From DASYHS01 sp035998295 (GTDB lineage Bacteria > Pseudomonadota > Alphaproteobacteria > Azospirillales > Azospirillaceae): 12,505 nt of DNA. Under the pieces are notes generated by a model. The model ran no database searches and was not told the origin of the DNA. It was given only the letters and a program-made list of their open reading frames with translations. The position numbers and the translations under genes are program-made. Positions 1 to 8,117 of this stretch are shown here, in pieces (within the stretch, counting starts at the first letter, position 1; every line of letters begins with the position of its first letter). Where the stretch lies: NCBI RefSeq assembly GCF_035998295.1, contig NZ_DASYHS010000013.1, positions 1 to 12,505 of the forward strand, given 5' to 3'.

Positions 1-812
1 AGCGCGACGGGGAGAACGGCGAAGCGGGACGCGAGCGGCGAAGCCGGGTCAGCGGTATCGACCGGGCGTTCCAGATCCTCGACGACCTGATGGAACGCGG
101 GACGCCGGCCACCGCCTACGACATCGCCAGGAGCATCGGCGCCCCCACCTCCACGGTGTACGAGATCATCGAGGGGCTGGCGGCCAAGGGCATCTTGTCG
201 AAGCGCGCGGACAGCGGCGCGGTCTTCCTGGGGCCGAAGCTCCACTTCTACGGCCTCGCCTACATCAAGGACCAGAACGTCTCGGCCGTCTTCCAGCGCG
301 CGATCGAGGACTTGAGCCGCGCGACCGGCGAGACGGTCCAGATCTGCGGGCGCGATGACGACAAGATGGTCGTCCTGATGATGGAGTCCGGCCCGGGCTA
401 TTTCCGCATCGCCTCGCAGGTCGGCTCGCGGGTCCCGCTGAACTGGACCGCCTCGGGCCGGCTGCTGATCGGCCACATGACCCCGGCCGAGCGCGCGGCC
501 CTGCTGGCCCGGGCCCAGCCGTCGCCGACCGGCCGCGCCGAGACCGACCCGGCGCAGCTGGAGGAAGCCTGCCGCAGGGCGTGGGCGGAAAGACTGTCCA
601 TCCAGCGCGGCGAGGCCGACGCGGCGGTCGCCTGCATCGCCTCGCCGATCCGCGACGCGGCGGGCGACTGCATCGCCACGATCAGCGTCGTCGTGCCGGA
701 ACACCGGGCGACCGAACGCGAGTCGCAGCTCGCCGGGCAGGTCAGGACGGCCGCGACCGACATCGAGGAGGCCATGGGCTGGCGGCGCGCCGACGCTCCG
801 GCCGCCGGCTGA
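1..812 (+). CDS. IclR-family transcriptional regulator, 5' end outside window
   Basis: Probable ligand-responsive repressor or activator of the catabolic operon that follows it. The frame is open from base 3 with 269 visible codons. Residues about 17-70 form the IclR winged helix-turn-helix: a first helix with SGIDRAFQIL, then AYDIARSIGAPTSTVYEII as the HTH. Residues about 95-262 form the effector domain, including ASQVGSRVPLNWTASGR and the CIASPIRD strand typical of the family. No ATG, GTG or TTG occurs in frame before the ATG at base 90, and starting there would delete the first HTH helix. The true start is therefore upstream of the window, and ATG 90 should not be used. Visible length already matches the usual 250-280 residues, so little is missing. 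It ends 47 bp before the binding-protein gene on the same strand. A short inverted pair (TTCG at 815-818, CGAA at 834-837) lies in that gap, but it is too weak to call an operator. Family assignment is firm; the effector is unknown. Confidence 0.93.
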   Translation, partial: RDGENGEAGRERRSRVSGIDRAFQILDDLMERGTPATAYDIARSIGAPTSTVYEIIEGLAAKGILSKRADSGAVFLGPKLHFYGLAYIKDQNVSAVFQRAIEDLSRATGETVQICGRDDDKMVVLMMESGPGYFRIASQVGSRVPLNWTASGRLLIGHMTPAERAALLARAQPSPTGRAETDPAQLEEACRRAWAERLSIQRGEADAAVACIASPIRDAAGDCIATISVVVPEHRATERESQLAGQVRTAATDIEEAMGWRRADAPAAG

Positions 813-845
813 ACTTCGTCCCACTCCACCGATCGAACCAAGAAA

Positions 846-852
846 AGGGAGG
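846..852 (+). promoter_or_regulatory. Ribosome binding site of the solute-binding protein gene
   Basis: AGGGAGG lies 7 nt before the ATG at 860. This fixes the start, because the same frame stays open far upstream into the IclR gene without a signal sequence. It is the strongest Shine-Dalgarno match in the operon, as expected for an abundant periplasmic binding protein. Confidence 0.8.
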
Positions 853-859
853 ACTCACG

Positions 860-2407
860 ATGCGATTGCTGCTTTGGTCCACGCTCGCGGGCGTGCTCGC
901 GGCGGGTACGGCGTTCGGTGCGCTCGCCGCCGAGCCGGTCAAGGGAGGCGCCATCAACGTCGCCACCATCGGCGAGCCGCCGACGCTCGATCCCTCGGCC
1001 AGCACGGCCGACATCGTCGGCCTGATCGCCCAGCACTACTACGAGACGCTCTACACCTTCGGCCAGGACTGGAAGATCGTCCCGCTGCTGGCGGCCGAGG
1101 CTCCCACGATCTCGCAGGACGGCACGCAATACGTCATCGGCCTGCGCGAGGGCGTGAAGTTCCACGACGGCTCGACCATGGACGCGGACGACGTCGTCGC
1201 CTCCCTGAAGCGGTGGATGGACGTCGCCGTCCGCGGCAAGCAGGCTGCCGCCTATGTCACGGAAGTCACGGCTGTCGACCCGCTGACCGTCAGGATCGTC
1301 CTGTCGGAACCCTACGCGCCGCTGATGGGCCTGCTGTCGCTGGCGACCAGCGCCGCGATCGTCATGCCCGCCGACAAGGCCGCCGCCGGAACTGCCGAGC
1401 AAGCCGGCGACCCCGTCGGGACCGGGCCCTACCGGTTCCAGGAGCGCCAGCCCGACCGATACATCCTGCTGACCCGCTTCGAGGACTACACCGCCCGGGA
1501 GGACGCGGCCGACCTGTACGGCGGCCGCCGCACCGCGCATCTGGACGAGATCCGCTTCGTCCCCGTGCCCAACGCCAATACCCGCGTCGAAGGCGCGCTC
1601 GGCGGCCAGTACCACTATGCCGACGCGCTGCCGGTGGAAGCATACGGCACCCTCGACGGCCAGCCCGGGGTCGAACCGGCGGTGGTCGAGCCGTTCGGCT
1701 GGCCGGTCATGTTCTTCAACACCCGCGAAGGAGCGCTGACCGACCCGGCGTTGCGCCGTGCGGTGCTCGCGAGCCTGAACTTCTCGGACATGCTCGAAGC
1801 GGCGTTCGGCAGCGGCGAGTTCTATGCCGTCGACGGCAGCCTCTACCCCGAGGGCTTCATCTGGCACACCGAGGCGGGGACGGCGGCCCACGACCAGGGC
1901 GACCCCGCCAAGGCCGCGGAGATGGCCCAGGCCGCCGGCTACGACGGCAAGCCGATCCGCATCCTGACCAGCATGCAGTACGAGTTCCACTACAAGATGG
2001 CCCTCGTCGCGGCCGAGTACATGAAGCAGGCCGGCTTCCAGGTCGACCTTCAGGTCAGCGACTGGGCCACCCTGACCCAGCGCCGGGGCGAGCCCGGACT
2101 TTGGGAGATCTACTTCACCCACAGCCCGTTCCTGCCGGAACCGGCATTGAACTCCTTCCTGAACAACGAAGCCCCGGGCTGGTGGGCGACGCCGGAGAAG
2201 GACGCGCTGGTCGCCGCCCTCAATACCCAGAGCGACCCGGCCGCCCGGGCGGCGATCTGGGCCGACTTCCAGGAACTCGTCTACGAGCAGGTCCCGATCG
2301 CCAAGGTCGGCAACTTCAACGCGCTCGGCGCGCGGAGCACCCGGCTCGCCGGCTTCCAGCCGTCGCCGTGGCCGTTCTTCTGGAATACCTGGATCGAGAG
2401 CGACTGA
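860..2407 (+). CDS. ABC transporter substrate-binding protein, family 5 (peptide/nickel/opine type)
   Basis: Periplasmic receptor that delivers substrate to the Dpp/Opp-type importer encoded downstream; 515 residues, normal for the SBP_bac_5 family. Residues 1-24 are a Sec signal peptide: charged start MR, hydrophobic core, and an Ala-rich cleavage region ending ALAA before EPVKGG. There is no lipobox Cys, so the protein should be soluble in the periplasm. Mature-domain hallmarks are GEPPTLDPS (about 38-46), the family signature around 95-119 (LREGVKFHDG, then DADDVVASLKRW), and GTGPYRFQ in the middle. The family binds di- and oligopeptides, but also opines, glutathione, nickel chelates, sugars and other small compounds, so peptide specificity cannot be assumed here. 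The downstream deacylase and PLP genes suggest an acylated amine-containing ligand (inference). A 70-bp gap with a strong hairpin separates it from the first permease. Confidence 0.95.
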   Translation: MRLLLWSTLAGVLAAGTAFGALAAEPVKGGAINVATIGEPPTLDPSASTADIVGLIAQHYYETLYTFGQDWKIVPLLAAEAPTISQDGTQYVIGLREGVKFHDGSTMDADDVVASLKRWMDVAVRGKQAAAYVTEVTAVDPLTVRIVLSEPYAPLMGLLSLATSAAIVMPADKAAAGTAEQAGDPVGTGPYRFQERQPDRYILLTRFEDYTAREDAADLYGGRRTAHLDEIRFVPVPNANTRVEGALGGQYHYADALPVEAYGTLDGQPGVEPAVVEPFGWPVMFFNTREGALTDPALRRAVLASLNFSDMLEAAFGSGEFYAVDGSLYPEGFIWHTEAGTAAHDQGDPAKAAEMAQAAGYDGKPIRILTSMQYEFHYKMALVAAEYMKQAGFQVDLQVSDWATLTQRRGEPGLWEIYFTHSPFLPEPALNSFLNNEAPGWWATPEKDALVAALNTQSDPAARAAIWADFQELVYEQVPIAKVGNFNALGARSTRLAGFQPSPWPFFWNTWIESD

Positions 2408-2442
2408 CCCCGGCATCCGCATCGCGCCCGTCGGCACCGGTC

Positions 2443-2460
2443 CGCCCGCGCCGGCGGGCG
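2443..2460 (+). promoter_or_regulatory. Intercistronic GC hairpin (candidate mRNA-stabilising element)
   Basis: CGCCCGC (2443-2449) pairs perfectly with GCGGGCG (2454-2460) across a GCCG tetraloop, giving a 7-bp all-GC stem. It sits between the binding-protein stop and the permease ribosome binding site at 2466. No T-run follows, so it is not a classical terminator. In other binding-protein operons, such structures protect the upstream message and raise binding-protein levels over membrane subunits. That role is inferred here. Confidence 0.5.
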
Positions 2461-2465
2461 CTCCC

Positions 2466-2470
2466 GAGGA
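2466..2470 (+). promoter_or_regulatory. Ribosome binding site choosing ATG 2478 for the first permease
   Basis: GAGGA ends 7 nt before ATG 2478 but only 1 nt before the in-frame TTG at 2472. The spacing makes ATG 2478 the credible start and removes two residues from the longest reading frame. Confidence 0.7.
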
Positions 2471-2477
2471 ATTGATC

Positions 2478-3419
2478 ATGAAGGGTTACATCCTGCGCCG
2501 GCTGGGAGGCATGGCGGTCGTCATGTTCATCGTGGCGACCGTGGCCTTCGTCATCGTCCGGGTCGTTCCGGGCGACCCGGCCGCGATCATGCTGGGTCCG
2601 GATGCGACGCCGCAGGACGTCGCGGGCCTGCGCGCGGCGCTGGGCCTCGACCGGCCGCTGCCCGTCCAGTACGCGATCTTCCTGGGCGATCTCGCGACGG
2701 GCGATTTCGGCCACTCCATCTTTCTCGACCGCCCCGTGCTCCAGGCCCTGGCGGAACGTGCCGAGCCGACCTTCGTCCTGACCTTGATGGCGACGCTGAT
2801 CGCGGTGCTGATCGGCGTGCCGGCCGGCATCGTGTCGGCCGTCAACCGCGGCCGCCCGCTCGACCAGGTCACCCTGGCGCTCGCGATGCTGGGCGCCAGC
2901 ATACCCAGCTTCTGGCTCGGCCTGCTGTTCATCCAGTTCTTCAGCGTCGGGCTCGGCTGGTTCCCCGTCGCGGGCTACGGCGATCCCGGTGCCGGCTTCG
3001 CGGAGCGGGTCCATCACCTCGTGCTGCCCTCGCTCGTCCTGGGGCTGATCAGCTCGGCCCTGATCACGCGCTTCACCCGGGCGAGCATGCTCGACGTGCT
3101 CGGGGAGGAGTACATCCGCACCGGCCGCGCCAAGGGCCTGGGCGAATGGCGCGTCGTCATGAAGCACGCGCTGCGCAACGCGCTGATCCCGGTGCTGACC
3201 GTGATCGGCCTGACGATCGCCATCCTGCTGGGCGGCGCCGTGGTGACCGAGACGGTGTTCGGACTGCCCGGCGTCGGAAACCTCGTGGTCCAGGCGGTCC
3301 TGCGGCGCGACTATCCCGTCATCCAGGGAGCACTGATCGCCATCGCCGGCATCTACGTGCTGATCAACCTCGCCATCGACCTGCTCTACACCGTCGTCGA
3401 CCCGCGCGTGAGGTACTGA
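2478..3419 (+). CDS. ABC transporter permease, DppB/OppB type
   Basis: First inner-membrane subunit of the importer; 313 residues, standard for this family. Six hydrophobic segments are visible at about 10-30, 97-121, 131-157, 178-198, 235-260 and 282-307. The first periplasmic loop carries VVPGDPA and the DLATGDFGHSI stretch typical of DppB/OppB. The cytoplasmic EAA coupling loop, which docks on the ATPases, lies at about 210-237 (EEYIRTGRAKGLGEW, then ALRNALIP). The C-terminal VDPRVRY is also characteristic. The next permease gene starts only 3 bp after the stop, so the two should be co-translated and form the heterodimeric pore. Confidence 0.95.
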   Translation: MKGYILRRLGGMAVVMFIVATVAFVIVRVVPGDPAAIMLGPDATPQDVAGLRAALGLDRPLPVQYAIFLGDLATGDFGHSIFLDRPVLQALAERAEPTFVLTLMATLIAVLIGVPAGIVSAVNRGRPLDQVTLALAMLGASIPSFWLGLLFIQFFSVGLGWFPVAGYGDPGAGFAERVHHLVLPSLVLGLISSALITRFTRASMLDVLGEEYIRTGRAKGLGEWRVVMKHALRNALIPVLTVIGLTIAILLGGAVVTETVFGLPGVGNLVVQAVLRRDYPVIQGALIAIAGIYVLINLAIDLLYTVVDPRVRY

Positions 3420-3422
3420 GCC

Positions 3423-4316
3423 ATGACCCTCTCCCTGCCCGCCTCCGATCCCGCCTCCGATCCCGGCGCCGCCCGCACCCGCGTGCCGGGCTTCCTGAGC
3501 CTGCTGTGGCGGCGCAAGCTGCTGCTCGCGGCGGTCGTCATGCTGGGCATGATCGTGCTGACGGCGCTGGCGGCCCCCCTCGTCGCGGGCTTCGACCCCA
3601 ACGCGATGCGGATCTCCCAGCGCCTCCGGCCGCCGGGCCTGGACCATCTCTTCGGCACCGACGAGTTCGGCCGCGACCTGTTCGCGCGCGTCGTCCACGG
3701 CGGCCGCGTCTCGCTCGCGGCGGGCGGGCTGACCGTCCTGATCGCCTGCATCGGCGGCGTGGCACTCGGCATGCTGGCCGGCTTCTTCCCGCGCCTGGAC
3801 GGCACCGTCGCCAAGGTGATCGACGCCATGATGGCGTTCCCCGACATCCTGCTGGCGATCGCGCTGGTGGCCGTGCTGGGGCCGTCCCTGGCCAACGTCG
3901 TGGTGGCGCTGGGCATCGTCTACATACCGCGCGTGGCGCGCGTCGTCCGCGCCTCGACGCTGGTGATCCGCGAGCTGCCCTTCGTCGAGGCGGCCCGCGC
4001 GCTCGGCGTCCCGACCCACCGCATCCTGCGCTACCACGTGCTGCGCAACCTGACCTCGCCGATCATCGTCCAGGCCACCTTCATCTTCGCCTACGCCATC
4101 CTGGCCGAGGCGGGCCTGTCCTTCCTCGGCGTCGGCGTGTCGCCGGCGACCCCGACCTGGGGCACCATCATCAACGGCGGCCAGCAATACGCCCGGCAGG
4201 CGCAATGGATCATGCTGTTCCCCGGCGTCGCGATCGTGCTCTCGGTCTTCTCCCTCCAGATCATCGGCGACGCGTTGCGCGACGCGCTCGACCCCAAGCT
4301 TCGCAAGGACGTCTGA
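3423..4316 (+). CDS. ABC transporter permease, DppC/OppC type
   Basis: Second inner-membrane subunit, partner of the preceding permease; 297 residues. A short variable N-terminus contains a tandem SDPASDP, encoded by a 12-bp direct repeat. It is followed by the first membrane segment at about 34-55. HLFGTDEFGRD at about 75-85 is the diagnostic DppC/OppC signature. Further hydrophobic segments lie at about 98-121, 138-168, 215-235 and 263-281. The EAA loop is at about 187-214 (EAARALGVPTHRILRYHVLRN). GLSFLGVGVSPATPTWG near 231-247 is the usual pre-terminal motif. A GAGG sequence at 3410-3413, inside the end of the upstream gene, probably serves as its ribosome binding site (9-nt spacing). The amidohydrolase gene begins 4 bp after the stop. 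Confidence 0.95.
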   Translation: MTLSLPASDPASDPGAARTRVPGFLSLLWRRKLLLAAVVMLGMIVLTALAAPLVAGFDPNAMRISQRLRPPGLDHLFGTDEFGRDLFARVVHGGRVSLAAGGLTVLIACIGGVALGMLAGFFPRLDGTVAKVIDAMMAFPDILLAIALVAVLGPSLANVVVALGIVYIPRVARVVRASTLVIRELPFVEAARALGVPTHRILRYHVLRNLTSPIIVQATFIFAYAILAEAGLSFLGVGVSPATPTWGTIINGGQQYARQAQWIMLFPGVAIVLSVFSLQIIGDALRDALDPKLRKDV

Positions 4317-4320
4317 CATC

Positions 4321-5577
4321 ATGGCTCCGGCACGCTCCGCTTCCCCCGCGGCATCCCTGCTCCTGCGCAACGCCCGGCCGATCGCGTTCGGCCCCGGGCT
4401 TCCCGACGGCCAGCGCATCGACGTGCTGATCGGCGCCGACGGCCGCGTCGCGGCGGTCGGCCCGGGGCTCCCGGGCGCGCCGGGCCTGCCGGCCGTTGAT
4501 CTCGGCGGCTCCTGGCTCTCGCCGGGCTGGGCCGACCTGCACACCCATGTCTATTGGGGCGCCACCGACATCTCGGTCCGCGTCCGGGAGGTCGGGGCGG
4601 CCACCGGCGTGCTGACGCTGGTCGATGCCGGCTCGGCCGGCGAGGCGAACTTCGCGGGCTTTCGCGAATACGTGGCCGAACCGGCGCGCGAGCGGGTCCT
4701 CTCCTTCCTGAACATCGGGTCCATCGGCCTCGTCGCGTGCAACCGCGTCAGCGAGTTGATCGACGCGCGCAGCATCGACATCGACCGCACGCTGGCCTGC
4801 ATCGAGGCCAACCGCGACATCATCCGGGGTGTGAAGGTCCGCGCGAGCGGCGTGATCGTCGGCGCCTGGGGCGTCGCGCCGGCCAGGATCGCCAGCAAGG
4901 TCGCGAAGCTGGCCGGGCTGCCGCTGATGGTTCATGTCGGCGAGGCGCCGCCCCTGGTCGAGGAGGTGTTCGAACTGCTGCGCCCCGGCGACATCGTCAC
5001 CCACTGCTTCCACGGCAAGCGCGGCGGCAACATCCTCGAGGACCCGGACCTGTTCGACATGGCGCGCGAGCTCCAGGCGCGCGGCGTCGTCCTCGACATC
5101 GGGCACGGCGTCGCGTCCTTCTCCTACGAGGTTGGCGCCGACGCCATCCGGCGCGGCCTGCTGCCGACGACGATCAGCACGGACCTGCATCAGCACAACC
5201 TGCACGGCCCGGTGTGGGACCTGTCGCTGGTGATGTCGAAGCTGCTGGCGCTCGGCATGCCGCTCGACGCGGTGGTGACCGGCGCCACCCGCAACGTCCT
5301 GCGCGCGGTCGGCGAGCCGCACGAGGCGCTGCTGGAGCCGGGGGCTCCCGCGCGCTTCACGGTGTTCGACCTGGTCGACGCGGAGTTGAGCCTGCCCGAT
5401 TCGATGCGCCGCGACCTGCGGCTGTCGCAGCGCCTCGTGCCGCGCCTGGCGATCCTCGGCGACACGGTGATCGAGGCGGCGAGCAACCACCGCCGCGCAG
5501 GCGGCGAACCGGACAGCCACCGCCGCGCAGGCGGCGAACCGGACAACCACCGCCCCGCGGGCGTCGATCATGGCTGA
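4321..5577 (+). CDS. Metal-dependent amidohydrolase/deacetylase, Atu3266/EF0837-like
   Basis: Predicted cytoplasmic metallohydrolase that cleaves an ester or amide bond (often acetyl) in the imported compound; 418 residues, no signal peptide. The full amidohydrolase ligand set is visible: HTH (H74, H76) after beta-strand 1, K172 in GVKVRAS as the likely carboxylated bridging lysine, H205 in MVHVGE, H228 in THCFHG, and catalytic D288 in STDLH. This pattern and the following SelA-like gene match the group containing Agrobacterium Atu3266 and Enterococcus EF0837. To my knowledge, acetyl-mandelate-type ester hydrolysis has been reported for the former. Dihydroorotase-like annotation is the common alternative, but no pyrimidine gene is nearby. 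The catalytic domain ends near residue 388. The last 30 residues are a low-complexity tail made by a 30-bp tandem repeat. AAGGA at 4305-4309 is the likely ribosome binding site. The gene sits between permease and ATPase genes and overlaps the ATPase start by 8 bp. Confidence 0.88.
   Translation: MAPARSASPAASLLLRNARPIAFGPGLPDGQRIDVLIGADGRVAAVGPGLPGAPGLPAVDLGGSWLSPGWADLHTHVYWGATDISVRVREVGAATGVLTLVDAGSAGEANFAGFREYVAEPARERVLSFLNIGSIGLVACNRVSELIDARSIDIDRTLACIEANRDIIRGVKVRASGVIVGAWGVAPARIASKVAKLAGLPLMVHVGEAPPLVEEVFELLRPGDIVTHCFHGKRGGNILEDPDLFDMARELQARGVVLDIGHGVASFSYEVGADAIRRGLLPTTISTDLHQHNLHGPVWDLSLVMSKLLALGMPLDAVVTGATRNVLRAVGEPHEALLEPGAPARFTVFDLVDAELSLPDSMRRDLRLSQRLVPRLAILGDTVIEAASNHRRAGGEPDSHRRAGGEPDNHRPAGVDHG
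5485..5563 (+). repeat. 30-bp tandem repeat, about 2.5 copies, each able to form a hairpin
   Basis: Bases 5491-5520 and 5521-5550 are identical except for one G/A difference. The six bases before them match the unit's end, and a diverged third copy starts at 5551. Each full copy has CGCCGC pairing with GCGGCG around a GCAG loop (5491-5506 and 5521-5536). The third copy keeps a different stem, CGCCC with GGGCG around CGC (5551-5563). In protein the repeat reads as RRAGGEPD units at the C-terminus of the amidohydrolase. It lies 6 nt before the ATPase start codon at 5570, where no Shine-Dalgarno sequence is visible. Confidence 0.9.
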
Positions 5578-6615
5578 GCCGGCGCTGGACCCGAACGTCG
5601 TCCTGCGGATCGAGGGGCTGAAGACCCATTTCCGGCGCGACGGGGCCACCGTGAAGTCGGTGGACGGCGTCGACCTCGAGGTCCGGCGCGGCCGGACGCT
5701 CGCGGTGGTCGGCGAGTCCGGCTCGGGCAAGTCGGTGACGAGCCTGTCCGTGATGCGGCTGATCCCCGAGCATGCGGGGCGCATCGTGGACGGCCGCATC
5801 CTCTATCGCGATCGGACGGGCCACGTGGCGGACCTCGCGCGCCTGCCGCCGGCGCAGATGCGGCGCATCCGCGGCCGGGAGATCGCGATGATCTTCCAGG
5901 AGCCGATGACCAGCCTCAACCCGGTGTTCACGGTCGGCGACCAGATCGCCGAAGCGGTGATGCTGCACGAGGGCAAGAGCCGCTCCGAAGCACGCCGCAC
6001 CGCGATCGAGATGCTGCGCCTGGTCGAGATCCCGGCGGCCGAGCAGCGGGTCGACGAGTATCCCCACCGGCTTTCCGGGGGCATGCGCCAGCGGGTGATG
6101 ATCGCGCTGGCGCTCGCCTGCCGGCCCAGCCTGCTGATCGCCGACGAGCCAACCACCGCGCTCGACGTCACCATCCAGGCCCAGATCCTGGACCTGATGC
6201 GCCGCCTTCAGCACGAGATGGGCATGAGCATGCTGTTCATCACCCACAACCTCGGCGTCGTCGCGGAGATCGCCCACGACGTGGCGGTCATGTATGCCGG
6301 CCGGGTCGTCGAGCAGGCCGACGTCCGTTCGCTTTTCGCCCGGCCGAGCCACCCCTACACCGTGGGGCTGCTCTCCTGCGTGCCGCGGCTGCGCCGCCAC
6401 CGCGCCGATGCGCAGGCGGCGGGCGGACGCCCCGCCCGGCCCCGGCTGTCGGCCATTCCAGGATCGATGCCGAGCCCGCTGGCGCTGCCTCCGGGTTGCG
6501 CCTTCGCGCCGCGTTGCGGACGCGCGGACCCGGATTGCGAAGCCGCGGTCCCGGCACTGGCGGAAACGGCGCCCGGCCACCGGACCCGCTGCCTGCACTG
6601 GAAGGAGACCGGCGC

Positions 6616-6619
<4 letters not shown>
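5570..6619 (+). CDS. ABC transporter ATP-binding protein, DppD/OppD type
   Basis: Cytoplasmic ATPase subunit of the importer; 349 residues. Visible motifs are Walker A GESGSGKS (48-55), Q-loop Q110, signature LSGGMRQ (168-174), Walker B LLIADE with catalytic E193, and the switch histidine H226. The C-terminal oligopeptide-transporter extension follows, with IPGSMPSPLALPPGC (296-310) and four cysteines C310, C316, C323 and C341. In related DppD/OppD proteins these cysteines hold an iron-sulfur cluster. The start codon overlaps the amidohydrolase stop (ATGGCTGA) and has no clear Shine-Dalgarno sequence, only the repeat hairpins, so translation probably depends on coupling. The stop overlaps the next ATPase start as ATGA. 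Confidence 0.95.
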
Positions 6620-7586
<967 letters not shown>

Positions 7587-7590
<4 letters not shown>

Positions 7591-8099
7591 GTTTCGATAC
7601 GTTCGCTCCGGGTGCCGTTCCCGCCCGGGCCCTGCCCCAGGGTCCGGAGGCCCGGCTCGCGGCACTCGGCGTGACCCTGCCGCCGGCGCCCGAACCCGTC
7701 GGCAACTTCGTCGGCCACCGGCGCGCGGGGCAGCTGCTGTTCCTGTCCGGCCAGGGGCCCGTCGAAGCGGACGGCCGGCTCCACACCGGCAAGGTCGGGA
7801 CCGAGGTCGGGGTCGATGAGGCCTACCGCCACGCCCGGCTGACCGGCCTCAACCTCCTGGCGGTGATGCGCGAGGCGCTCGGCGACCTGGACCGCGTGGA
7901 CTGCGTCGTCAAGCTGCTCGGCCTCGTCAACGCCGCGCCCGACTTCACGAGGCACCCGACGGTCATCAACGGCTGCTCGGACCTGCTGCTCGACGTCTTC
8001 GGGGCCGCCGGCGTCCATGCCCGCTCCGCCATCGGGGTGGGCTCGCTGCCCAACAACATCACGGTCGAGATCGAAGCCATCGTCGCCGTGAAAGACTGA
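7587..8099 (+). CDS. RidA (YjgF/YER057c/UK114) family protein
   Basis: Small cytoplasmic protein of the enamine/imine deaminase family, which hydrolyses reactive intermediates released by PLP-dependent lyases to keto acids; 170 residues. It belongs to the longer subgroup (about 150-170 residues) with N-terminal LAALGVTLPPAPEPVGNFV (25-43), rather than the 128-residue archetype. FLSGQGPV (52-59) and the C-terminal HARSAIGVGSLPNNITVEIE (144-163) are family hallmarks. R146 aligns with the carboxylate-binding arginine of active RidA proteins, which supports an imine-hydrolysing role, though some subgroups lack activity. GAGGA at 7576-7580 precedes the start by 6 nt, and the ATG overlaps the ATPase stop. 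Placement directly before a PLP enzyme fits a paired function. Confidence 0.92.
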
Positions 8100-8117
8100 A
8101 AGCGCGAGGAGCCTTCC

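Noticed and set aside
90..92. ATG 90 as start of the IclR gene
   Set aside because: It falls inside the first HTH helix. Coding similarity continues upstream to the window edge.
2472..2474. TTG 2472 as start of the first permease
   Set aside because: Only 1 nt from the Shine-Dalgarno sequence; ATG 2478 has correct spacing.
398..2479. Long minus-strand reading frame (693 codons) opposite the regulator and binding-protein genes
   Set aside because: Composition is Arg/Gly/Asp/Val-rich with no family motif, a typical antisense artefact of high-GC coding DNA. The plus strand carries clear families.
3441..3465. 12-bp direct repeat at the start of the second permease gene
   Set aside because: Two short units in a variable N-terminus; ordinary low-complexity coding sequence, with no hairpin or regulatory sign.
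2316..4544. Minus-strand reading frame (742 codons) opposite the permeases
   Set aside because: His/Gln/Asp/Arg-rich low-complexity translation with no domain; shadow of two clear permease genes.
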